A stretch of DNA of 20,488 nucleotides from Rhodobacteraceae bacterium UBA1943 (lineage in GTDB: Bacteria; Pseudomonadota; Alphaproteobacteria; Rhodobacterales; Rhodobacteraceae). Position numbers and translations under genes: made by a program. Position 1 is the stretch's first letter. Each line of letters begins with the position of its first letter. Positions 14,395 through 20,488 of the stretch are shown in pieces. Under the pieces are notes generated by a model. That model had not been told where the DNA came from. It made no database searches and was given only the letters and a program-made list of their open reading frames with translations. The DNA is taken from positions 1-20,488 of the forward strand of contig DDEX01000015.1 in NCBI GenBank assembly GCA_002336845.1, in the 5' to 3' direction.

Positions 14395-15483
14395 TCAAAA
14401 CAAGGTGAGCTGGTCCCCCGCGCGCGGGGGCGGTTGAAACAGGTCGCGCCGCAACGGCCCCATGTCGCGGCCTAACCCCAGCCGCGCCACCGCCTTGGCA
14501 AAGCGTTGCGCCATCAGCTCGGCCCATATCCCCTGCCCGCGAAAGCGGTGGCCCCAGCGGGCATCGTAATCCTTGCCGCCGTGCAATTCCCGCACCCGGC
14601 CCATGACCTTGGCGGCGCGGTCGGGGAAATGCTCGGCCAGCCAGTCCTGAAACAGGGGCGAAACCTCCATCGGCAGGCGCAGTGAGATGAAGCTGGCCGC
14701 AGCAGCCCCCGCCTCAGCCACGGCCTGCAACAGAGGTTCCAGCTCATGATCGGTCAGTCCGGGCACAACGGGCGCCACCATCGCCCGCACCTGCACGCCC
14801 GCCGCAACCAGCCTGTGGATGGTTTGCAGGCGCCGCGCCGGGGCGGGTGCCCGCGGCTCCATCTTGCGCGACAGCGCAGGATCAAGCGTCGTGACCGACA
14901 CCCCCACCCGCAGCAGCCCCTTGGCGGCCATCGACGCAAGCAGATCCAGATCACGCTCGATCAGGGTGCCCTTGGTCACGATGGCCAGCGGATGGTTGAA
15001 ATCCGACAACACCTGCACCACTTCGCGCATCACCCGCCATTCGGCCTCACACGGCTGATAGGGGTCGGTGTTGGTGCCAATGGCGATGACATCGACCGCA
15101 TAGGATTTCGCCCGCAACTCGCGCGCCAGAACCTTGCCGATGCCGGGTCGCGCGATCAGCCGGGTTTCAAAATCCAACCCCGGCGACAGGTTCAGATAGG
15201 CATGGGTCGGCCGGGCGAAACAGTAGATGCAGCCATGTTCGCAGCCGCGATAGGGGTTGATCGAGCGGTCGAACGGAATGTCGGGCGATTTGTTGTAGGT
15301 GATGGCCGAACGCGCCACCTCGGCCCGCACCTCGGTGCGGATCAGCCGGTCCGTCTCTTCCATCTCCCAACCGTCATCAAAGGCGACGCGGGTCGTGCCT
15401 TCATACCGGCCCGTGGCATTTTCCAGTGCACCGCGCGCCTTTACACGTTGGCCTGGCAAAAGGGTTTCGCGTTTATCCTGCAT
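14395..15483 (-). CDS. PA0069 family radical SAM protein (SplB-like)
   Basis: This is a radical SAM enzyme of 362 aa with an iron-sulfur binding motif CEHGCIYC (Cys81, Cys85, Cys88) preceded by INPYRG and followed by FARPTHAYLNLSPGLDFE, the hallmark of the PA0069/SplB-like group. VIAIGTNTDPYQPCEA and IVTKGTLIERDLDLL also fit. The substrate is not known to me; the group is related to spore photoproduct lyase. The start at 15483 is chosen because the family N terminus (QRVKARGALENATGRYE) follows within about 12 residues. There is no Shine-Dalgarno, but a promoter places transcription start at or next to the A of this ATG, so the mRNA is probably leaderless. A LexA-type box sits inside that promoter. 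Confidence 0.88.
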   Translation of the reverse strand: MQDKRETLLPGQRVKARGALENATGRYEGTTRVAFDDGWEMEETDRLIRTEVRAEVARSAITYNKSPDIPFDRSINPYRGCEHGCIYCFARPTHAYLNLSPGLDFETRLIARPGIGKVLARELRAKSYAVDVIAIGTNTDPYQPCEAEWRVMREVVQVLSDFNHPLAIVTKGTLIERDLDLLASMAAKGLLRVGVSVTTLDPALSRKMEPRAPAPARRLQTIHRLVAAGVQVRAMVAPVVPGLTDHELEPLLQAVAEAGAAAASFISLRLPMEVSPLFQDWLAEHFPDRAAKVMGRVRELHGGKDYDARWGHRFRGQGIWAELMAQRFAKAVARLGLGRDMGPLRRDLFQPPPRAGDQLTLF

Positions 15484-15489
15484 ATGAGA

Positions 15490-15517
15490 ACTATAGAACA
15501 TTAAGAGAACATCGCAA
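15490..15517 (-). promoter_or_regulatory. Promoter with LexA-type box for the radical SAM gene
   Basis: On the minus strand TTGCGA (15517-15512) and TATAGT (15495-15490) are 16 bp apart. The spacer holds GTTC-N7-GTTC (15510-15496), the direct repeat described as the LexA operator in Rhodobacter and other alphaproteobacteria. A third GTTC half-site (15491-15488) overlaps the -10. The ATG at 15483 follows the -10 by only 6 nt, so transcription would start at about the first codon. Confidence 0.6.
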
Positions 15518-15635
15518 CGCCATTCGCATTCAGCCCCCCTTGCTGTCGGCTTCAATTCAGGCAATGTCGTAAATCGCAAAGTCCGCACATGGCTTTGGCC
15601 CCACTACCTACGGCAATTGCCCGAGGAGCGCACAG

Positions 15636-16334
15636 ATGGCTGACGACGACGAAATCATCCTCTCGGAACTTTCCGACGACGAGCTTGTGCTTCAGATGCA
15701 CGACGACCTGTACGACGGTCTCAAGGAAGAGATCGAAGAGGGCGTCGAAATCCTGCTGGAACGCGGCTGGACGCCCTATGACGTTCTGACCAAGGCGCTG
15801 GTCGCCGGCATGACCATCGTCGGCGCCGACTTCCGTGACGGCATCCTGTTCGTTCCCGAAGTGTTGCTGGCCGCCAACGCGATGAAGGCGGGCATGGCGA
15901 TCCTGAAGCCGCTCTTGGCCGAAACCGGCGCGCCGCGCATGGGCAAGATGGTCATCGGCACCGTCAAGGGCGATATCCACGACATCGGCAAGAACCTTGT
16001 CGCGATGATGATGGAAGGCGCCGGGTTTGAGGTGCTGGATCTGGGCATCAACAACTCGGTCGAAAAGTATCTTGAGGCGCTGGAAACCGAAAAGCCCGAC
16101 ATTCTGGGCATGTCGGCCCTGCTGACCACCACCATGCCCTATATGAAGGTCGTGATCGACACGATGAAGGAAAAAGGCCTGCGCGAAGATTACATCGTGC
16201 TGGTCGGCGGCGCACCGCTGAACGAAGAATTCAGCAAGGCCATTGGTGCCGATGCCTATTGCCGCGATGCCGCCGTTGCGGTGGAAACCGCGAAAACCTG
16301 GGTGTCGCGCAAGCACAACCAGATGAACGGCTGA
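15636..16334 (+). CDS. Corrinoid (B12-binding) methyltransferase protein, MetH/MtbC-like
   Basis: The 232-aa protein carries a helical cap domain (about 15-95, LVAGMTIVGADFRDGILFVPEVLLAANAMKAGM) and a B12-binding Rossmann domain (about 103-230). GDIHDIGKNLV at 112-122 supplies the DxHxxG motif, with His115 as the likely lower cobalt ligand; MSALLTTTMPYM at 159-170 and LVGGAPLN at 189-196 are the other cobalamin-loop motifs. The sequence therefore matches the cap plus cobalamin module of methionine synthase without the homocysteine, folate and activation domains, as in the split methionine synthase described for Rhodobacterales, or a methylamine/betaine-type corrinoid protein. GAGGAGCG precedes ATG 15636. 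It is monocistronic with a strong terminator. Upstream I see no cobalamin riboswitch. Confidence 0.9.
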   Translation: MADDDEIILSELSDDELVLQMHDDLYDGLKEEIEEGVEILLERGWTPYDVLTKALVAGMTIVGADFRDGILFVPEVLLAANAMKAGMAILKPLLAETGAPRMGKMVIGTVKGDIHDIGKNLVAMMMEGAGFEVLDLGINNSVEKYLEALETEKPDILGMSALLTTTMPYMKVVIDTMKEKGLREDYIVLVGGAPLNEEFSKAIGADAYCRDAAVAVETAKTWVSRKHNQMNG

Positions 16335-16353
16335 TCAACGCTGCCAGATCGAC

Positions 16354-16385
16354 AAAAGCCCCGAGGCGCCGCTTCGGGGCTTTTG
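16354..16385 (+). terminator. Rho-independent terminator after the corrinoid gene
   Basis: AAAAGCCCCGA (16354-16364) pairs with TCGGGGCTTTT (16374-16384) around a 9-nt loop, 19 nt after the stop codon. The T run is built into the stem end. Confidence 0.85.
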
Positions 16386-16440
16386 CTTGCGCAAGGTGCG
16401 GGTTGTGGCAGAATGCAGGGATTCCGTCAGGGTCCATTTC

Positions 16441-17277
16441 ATGTCCACCGTTGCCATGCTGCCCGGCCATGCCCGAATCTTTCAGGCCGCCGCCCGCCAC
16501 TTCAACGTCTTCATATTGGTTCGGCGGACGAACCTCGCCTCGTTGCGCTTCATCGGCAATAAGGATTGCGTGCCCAAGCGGATCGACTGCAAGGCCAAGA
16601 CGGCGGACAATCCGGTCACGCCCGAAAACAGCGAGCAGATCGATTGCGCGGGGCTGGTGGCTGACCCCACCCTTCTGGGTCAGGCCGCCTTTGCCAGCGA
16701 CAAGAAATACCAGAAGGCGCTGGACGAATGGGCCAGGTTCTCGATGGCGCACATCCACGAACGGGTCCGCACGCTGGAGGGGCAGAAGTCGGTCGCCATC
16801 ATCCCCGATGGAATGCAGTATTTCGTCGATCTGGACCGAAGCAGCCCGCGCTATGGCTGCCTGAAATACACCCAAGGCTACCTGAATATGGGGAAATACA
16901 TCCACGGTGACTTCGACCTTTACGGCATCGTGCCGGCCGATGACCGGCGCAACAACGTCGCGGTGTTCGAAACCCTGTTGGGCCAGAAGCATTCGCGCAG
17001 CCCCGCCTTTCGCGACGTCCAGATCTTCGTCAACAGCCGCATCGGCGCGCCGATGATCCTGCATGGCGAGCAGGATACCTATGCAGAGGACCACTCGGAC
17101 GAAGGCATCGATGTGTTCGAGCCTGATGGCAGCATCAGCGGCTGCGAAAACCTTGCCCAGATCGAATGGCTTTACGCGATCCGCTTTCGTGGCCGCAAAC
17201 TTTTCACCAAATCCCAGCAGCGTCATTTCGGATATGACGGCAATGAGACGTTCGAAGGCTTCAAATGGGCGCTATGA
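16441..17277 (+). CDS. ExoY/edema-factor-like nucleotidyl cyclase domain protein (putative)
   Basis: The 278-aa product resembles the class II (toxin) adenylyl cyclase catalytic domain of Pseudomonas ExoY, anthrax edema factor and Bordetella CyaA. Landmarks in order are HARIFQAAARHFNVFILVR at about 10-28 (ExoY has ...QAVARQTNTVFGIR), three lysines K46, K51 and K53 in PKRIDCKAKTADN with the same spacing as ExoY TKGFSVKGKSSNWG, and CAGLVADPTLLG at 69-80. Next are HGDFDLYGIVP at 155-165, whose two aspartates (157, 159) match the metal-binding DYDL, and ILHGEQDTYAEDHSDEGIDVFEPDG at 206-230, like the HGTEQDN...PEG loop of edema factor. The asparagine of that loop appears replaced. There is no signal, pore, repeat or receptor part. 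ATG 16441 has only a weak AGGG Shine-Dalgarno. Comparison was done from memory; activity is not established. Confidence 0.55.
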   Translation: MSTVAMLPGHARIFQAAARHFNVFILVRRTNLASLRFIGNKDCVPKRIDCKAKTADNPVTPENSEQIDCAGLVADPTLLGQAAFASDKKYQKALDEWARFSMAHIHERVRTLEGQKSVAIIPDGMQYFVDLDRSSPRYGCLKYTQGYLNMGKYIHGDFDLYGIVPADDRRNNVAVFETLLGQKHSRSPAFRDVQIFVNSRIGAPMILHGEQDTYAEDHSDEGIDVFEPDGSISGCENLAQIEWLYAIRFRGRKLFTKSQQRHFGYDGNETFEGFKWAL

Positions 17278-17327
17278 GGCTTGGCAAGCGCCGCTGAAAG
17301 TCCCAGATTAGAGGCAGGAGGACCAAT

Positions 17328-17483
17328 ATGCCCCTGCCCCATTTTCTTGCCCTGATCCTTGGCGTCATCGCTTTGGCCGGCGTGACGCTTGCCTTGGCCC
17401 ACAGCCTTGGCCTGCCGCTGATCTGGCTGGCCTTTGGCGCGTTGGGGCTGGCCGCCGTCGTGCGGGGCCTTGCGTGGCGCTAA
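17328..17483 (+). CDS. Small membrane protein, 51 aa, before the DUF1638 gene
   Basis: A short ORF with an excellent GCAGGAGG Shine-Dalgarno 6 nt before its ATG encodes MPLPHFLALILGVIALAGVT followed by LALAHSLGLPLIWLAFGALGLAAVVRGLAWR. Nearly all of it is hydrophobic and fits two short membrane helices (about 5-24 and 27-46). It overlaps the start of the DUF1638 gene by 10 nt, which suggests translational coupling and a linked job. I do not recognise a family. Confidence 0.75.
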   Translation: MPLPHFLALILGVIALAGVTLALAHSLGLPLIWLAFGALGLAAVVRGLAWR

Positions 17484-18109
17484 GCGACGCAGAGCTTACC
17501 GAGACGGGCCTTGACGCCAGCCGCAAGGGCCGGGTGCTTTTGTTGGCTTGCGGTGCGCTGGCGCATGAGGTGCTGGCCGTGATCCGCGCCAACGGCTGGA
17601 CCCATCTCGACCTGCAATGCCTGCCCGCCAAACTGCATCTTTACCCTGACCAGATCACCGAAGCCGTCAAGGCCACGGTCACCGAACGGCGCGGCGACTA
17701 TGACGCGATTCACGTCCTTTACGCCGACTGCGGCACGGGCGGGCAGTTACAGGCCGCTTGCGACCAGTTGGGGGTCGAGATGATCGCGGGGCCCCACTGC
17801 TATTCGTTCTTTGAAGGCAACGCGGCCTTCGCCGCCCACCCCGACGAATTCACCGCCTTTTACCTGACCGACTTTCTGGTGCGCCAGTTCGAGGCTTTTG
17901 TCTGGAAACCCATGGGGTTTGACCGGCACCCCGAACTGATCCCGATGATGTTCGGCAATTATACCAAGCTGGTCTATCAGGCCCAGACCGATGACCCCGC
18001 GCTGGAGGCCAAGGCGCAGGATTGCGCCGCACGGCTGGGGCTGGCCTATGAGCGGCGGTTTACCGGATACGGCGACCTTGCGCCGTTCATCGCAAAGGCA
18101 GCCAGGTAA
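17474..18109 (+). CDS. DUF1638 domain-containing protein
   Basis: The 211-aa soluble protein has KGRVLLLACGALAHEVLAVIRANGW, LHLYPDQITEAVKATV, DAIHVLYADCGTGGQL and GPHCYSFFEGN, with Cys-rich loops typical of DUF1638. DUF1638 proteins are often encoded beside corrinoid methyltransferase systems, and I recall evidence in Rhodobacterales tying one to function of the split B12-dependent methionine synthase; treat this as family knowledge, not shown here. The start is GTG at 17474, overlapping the 51-aa gene; there is no nearer in-frame ATG before the domain. It ends before a bidirectional terminator. Confidence 0.85.
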   Translation: MALSDAELTETGLDASRKGRVLLLACGALAHEVLAVIRANGWTHLDLQCLPAKLHLYPDQITEAVKATVTERRGDYDAIHVLYADCGTGGQLQAACDQLGVEMIAGPHCYSFFEGNAAFAAHPDEFTAFYLTDFLVRQFEAFVWKPMGFDRHPELIPMMFGNYTKLVYQAQTDDPALEAKAQDCAARLGLAYERRFTGYGDLAPFIAKAAR

Positions 18110-18133
18110 CGCCGGATTTCCAGGAGGAAATTT

Positions 18134-18163
18134 GAAAGGCCCGGAGGAACCTCCGGGCCTTTC
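18134..18163. terminator. Bidirectional terminator between DUF1638 gene and ABC permease
   Basis: GAAAGGCCCGGAGG (18134-18147) pairs perfectly with CCTCCGGGCCTTTC (18150-18163) over 14 bp with an AA loop. It lies between two convergent genes, 25 nt after the DUF1638 stop and 4 nt after the permease stop, with TTT or AAA at the ends so it can serve both strands. Confidence 0.8.
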
Positions 18164-18166
18164 GAC

Positions 18167-19003
18167 TTACAGTTCCTCCAGCGCGGCGGCGCGGCGGCCC
18201 TCGGCCTCTCGTGCGGCCTCGATCTTGGCTTGCGCCCGGCGGCGCAGTTCATAGATCGTCGCCAGCACCAGCGTCATCAGGATCAACATGAGCGCCAATG
18301 CGTTGATGGTCGGCGTGATACCCGAGCGCACCTTGGAGAACACATAGACGGTAAGCGTGTTCGAGGTGCCGCGGGTGAACAGCGTCACGTTGAAGTTTTC
18401 GATCGACTGAAAAAAGGCAATCGCCGCCCCTGCCCCCAGTGCCGGGTAAAGATGCGGCAACAGGATACGCCGCACCACCTGGGCATGGCTTGCGCCAAGG
18501 TCCAGTGCCGCCTCCTCCAGGGCAGAGTCGAAACTTTGCAGCCGCGCCAGCACCAGCAGCATGACAAAGGCCGCGATATAGCTGACCTGGCCCAGCACCG
18601 ACAGATGCAGCCCCGGCGGGATATTGGCCTTGTTCCAGAACAGCAGCGTCGAGATGCCGATCACCGCCCCCGGCATCAGGATGGGGGCCACCATCAGCCC
18701 GTAAAGCGCCGCCCTGACCCGCCCCGAGATCGAGTTGATCAGGATCGCCGCCGCCGCCCCGATCGGCACCGCGATGATCACCACGGCCAGCGCGACCAGA
18801 ATGGTGTTGCGGAACGAGGTCCACATCACCTGATCGGCCAGCAATTGCTGGAACCATGTCCAGGTAAAGCCCTTCCACGGATAGACCGAGGGCAGTTTGT
18901 TATTGTTGAATGCCGCCCCGCCCATGATGGCCAAGGGCAGGAACAGATACAGCAGGAACATCCCGAAATAGAGGTTGAACAGGAAGTTGCGCGTCTTGTG
19001 CAT
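18167..19003 (-). CDS. ABC transporter permease, spermidine/putrescine type (PotC-like)
   Basis: This is a 278-aa inner-membrane permease with six predicted helices (first at about 8-30, FNLYFGMFLLYLFLPLAIMG). The EAA loop LEEAALDLGASHAQVVRRILLPHLYPAL, at about 165-190, contacts the ATPase. An extended Arg/Glu/Ala-rich cytoplasmic tail (RRRAQAKIEAAREAEGRRAAALEEL) ends the protein. It follows the other permease by 12 nt in the same transcript. The sequence supports the polyamine-type permease family, but the true substrate cannot be read from it. ATG 19003 precedes a short cytoplasmic N terminus (MHKTRNFLFN). Confidence 0.88.
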   Translation of the reverse strand: MHKTRNFLFNLYFGMFLLYLFLPLAIMGGAAFNNNKLPSVYPWKGFTWTWFQQLLADQVMWTSFRNTILVALAVVIIAVPIGAAAAILINSISGRVRAALYGLMVAPILMPGAVIGISTLLFWNKANIPPGLHLSVLGQVSYIAAFVMLLVLARLQSFDSALEEAALDLGASHAQVVRRILLPHLYPALGAGAAIAFFQSIENFNVTLFTRGTSNTLTVYVFSKVRSGITPTINALALMLILMTLVLATIYELRRRAQAKIEAAREAEGRRAAALEEL

Positions 19004-19015
19004 GATCCCGCCTCT

Positions 19016-19951
19016 TTACTTCGCGATGTCGGAAAGTTTGACTTTGAACACCCACATGGCCAACGCCACGACGACCGTGCAAAGCAGGATGTACAGGAAG
19101 GAATAGGCAGCACCTGTATTCCAGTCCTGGCTTTCCAGCATCCATTGCTGAATCGTCTGGGTAAACCAGTTGGAATTGGTGGACCCCAGCACCGACGGCA
19201 CCAAAAGCGAGCCCGCCGACAGCATGAATACCATGACCGAACCCGAGGCGATGCCCGGCTTGGCGTGCGGCAGGATCACCCGCCAATGGGTCTGCCACCA
19301 CTTTGCGCCCAGGTCTTCCGACGCCTCGATCTGGTTGCGGTCCAGCGACTGGATCGAGCCATAGATCGGGAACAGCATGAACAGGACGTAGGAATAGACC
19401 AGGCCGATCACCACCGCGTCATAGCCCGTCAGCACCCCCTGCTGCCAGCGGATCGGCTTGTCCAGCAATCCGATCCCGGTCAGCACCGCATTCAGCGGGC
19501 CGTTGAAGGTGAGGATGATATACCAGGCAAAGGCCCGCAGCGCCTCGGACACCCAGAGGGGGATGAAGAGCAGCAGGATCATCGTCGGCAGCGATTTCGG
19601 CTGCACAACCTTGGCCAGATAATAGGCCAGGGGATAGCTGAAGGCGAAGGTGATGAAGGTTGCGATCATCGAATAGAAGACCGTCGAAAGGAAGGTCTTT
19701 ACGTTCAGCGGCGCCTGAACCTCATAGCCAAATACATTCCACGGTGCCGGATTGCGCAGGAACTTTGCATAGTTATCCAGCGAATAGACATCCTTTGGCC
19801 CGCCAATCTCGGTCACGGGCAAATAGGGGCGGAACGAAGCCTCGAACAGCGTGAGGTTGGGCAGGATCACCAGCGCCAGCAGCCAGAAGGCAACCAGGGC
19901 GACAAAGGCGAAGGTCAGCGTGTGACCATAACGGCGAAACAGATCCTCCAT
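19016..19951 (-). CDS. ABC transporter permease, spermidine/putrescine type (PotB-like)
   Basis: The 311-aa permease begins MEDLFRRYGHTLTFAFVALVAFWLLALVILPNL (first helix about 12-34). It has a large periplasmic loop (about 40-85), then the permease core with TFAFSYPLAYYLAKV, and the EAA motif IEASEDLGAKWWQTHWRVILPHAKPGI at about 212-238. Together with the neighbouring permease and ATPase it forms a classical two-permease polyamine-type importer. Its start is 3 nt after the ATPase stop. No substrate-binding protein gene is in the window. Confidence 0.88.
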   Translation of the reverse strand: MEDLFRRYGHTLTFAFVALVAFWLLALVILPNLTLFEASFRPYLPVTEIGGPKDVYSLDNYAKFLRNPAPWNVFGYEVQAPLNVKTFLSTVFYSMIATFITFAFSYPLAYYLAKVVQPKSLPTMILLLFIPLWVSEALRAFAWYIILTFNGPLNAVLTGIGLLDKPIRWQQGVLTGYDAVVIGLVYSYVLFMLFPIYGSIQSLDRNQIEASEDLGAKWWQTHWRVILPHAKPGIASGSVMVFMLSAGSLLVPSVLGSTNSNWFTQTIQQWMLESQDWNTGAAYSFLYILLCTVVVALAMWVFKVKLSDIAK

Positions 19952-19954
19952 CTG

Positions 19955-20488
19955 TCACCCCTTCGCAACGGCGGCGTCGGGCAGGATTGCCGCGCGTTCC
20001 GCGTCAAACTGCATGAACATCCTTGCGCCCGTGTCAGGCACGGTCGCCGACCCGTCATTGCGGATTTCGGCCACGAGGGTCTGACCGTTCTCGGCCATGC
20101 CATGCACCGCGATGAACGCCCCCTCGAACGAGATTTCCGAAATCGTCACCGGCACCGCATTCTCGGTCGTGGCGGTCTGCGACAGCAGCGTATGTTCAGG
20201 CCGGACATAGAGCTTGCCGTTCCCGCCGGGGGCCAGTTCGCCCAGCCGCGCGCGGAAGGTGCCCAGCGCGGTCTCATACCCTGCCATGCCCGAGGCGGGG
20301 TTCTTCACCGTGCCCGCGAAGGTGTTGTTTTCGCCCACGAAGCTGGCGACAAAGCCATTGACCGGGTTATTGTAGATCTCTCGCGGGTCGGCGATCTGCT
20401 GGATGCGCCCCTGGCTCATCACGCCCACGCGGTCCGACATGGCCAAGGCCTCGCCCTGATCGTGGGTGATGTAGATGAAGGTCACGCC
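19955..20488 (-). CDS. ABC transporter ATP-binding protein, PotA-like (5' end cut by window edge)
   Basis: Only the C-terminal 177 codons are present. The visible part starts just before TFIYITHDQGEALAMSDRVGVMSQGRIQQIADPREIYNNP, which contains the switch histidine (H-loop) of ABC ATPases and the PotA/MalK-type helper segment. A TOBE domain follows (KLYVRPEHTLL... VTISEISFEGAFIAVHGM... VAEIRNDGS). Walker A, the signature motif and Walker B lie beyond the right edge. It heads the permease pair in the same direction. Confidence 0.93.
   Translation of the reverse strand, partial: GVTFIYITHDQGEALAMSDRVGVMSQGRIQQIADPREIYNNPVNGFVASFVGENNTFAGTVKNPASGMAGYETALGTFRARLGELAPGGNGKLYVRPEHTLLSQTATTENAVPVTISEISFEGAFIAVHGMAENGQTLVAEIRNDGSATVPDTGARMFMQFDAERAAILPDAAVAKG

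Noticed and set aside
15511..15635. Cobalamin or SAM riboswitch before the corrinoid gene
   Set aside because: The 5' region is short, and no B12-box or SAM-riboswitch core could be recognised.
16387..16440. A longer N terminus for the cyclase-like protein starting at TTG 16387
   Set aside because: It would start directly behind the terminator of the corrinoid gene and lacks a ribosome site; the similarity begins after the ATG at 16441.
1..20488. CRISPR array, tRNA, rRNA, integrase or transposase genes
   Set aside because: No regularly spaced repeats, cloverleaf-like sequences or recombinase motifs were found on reading through the window.

Overview
The window looks like chromosome from an alphaproteobacterium of the Rhodobacteraceae (Rhodobacter/Paracoccus-like). 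The signs are high GC, the order ruvC-ruvA-x-ruvB-x-ybgC-tolQRAB-pal-cpoB-tilS, a DUF1127 gene, a separate corrinoid protein with a DUF1638 neighbour, GAAC-N7-GAAC LexA-type sites and a GC-rich palindromic intergenic repeat. The assignment rests on gene content and style, not on a database search. No rRNA, tRNA, CRISPR array, transposase or integrase was seen.

From right to left on the minus strand (11616 down to 1) runs a DNA-repair and cell-envelope block. It holds the Holliday-junction genes ruvC, ruvA and ruvB, with a two-TM membrane protein lodged between ruvA and ruvB. Next come a 211-aa unknown protein, ybgC, tolQ, tolR, tolA, tolB, pal, cpoB and the start of tilS, whose end lies off the left edge. 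Two things interrupt this order. creA sits on the plus strand between the 211-aa gene and ybgC. An accessory insert of about 1 kb sits between ybgC and tolQ; it carries a frameshifted Imm11/DUF1629-like immunity gene fused by TGATG to the ybgC stop, and an orphan 46-aa ORF. tolQ appears to have its own promoter after the insert, and pal probably has one after a hairpin behind tolB.

The middle (about 11.6-15.5 kb) holds a DUF1127 gene with promoter and strong terminator, a 119-aa single-TM protein, prmA, msrA and a PA0069-family radical SAM gene. The radical SAM gene seems to be read as a leaderless mRNA from a promoter whose spacer holds a perfect LexA-type box.

The right part (15.6-18.2 kb, plus strand) begins with a MetH/MtbC-like corrinoid protein and its terminator. 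A stand-alone ExoY/edema-factor-like nucleotidyl cyclase domain protein follows, with no toxin delivery parts. Then come a 51-aa membrane peptide and a DUF1638 protein that overlaps it. Corrinoid protein plus DUF1638 suggests the split B12-dependent methionine synthase or its reactivation. The last part (18.2 kb to the edge, minus strand) is a polyamine-type ABC importer: ATPase (cut by the edge), then two permeases.

The most notable items are the orphan cyclase-toxin-like gene at 16441-17277, the SOS-type leaderless radical SAM promoter at 15490-15517, the immunity-like pseudogene embedded in the ybgC-tol operon, and the composite palindrome at 8710-8821.
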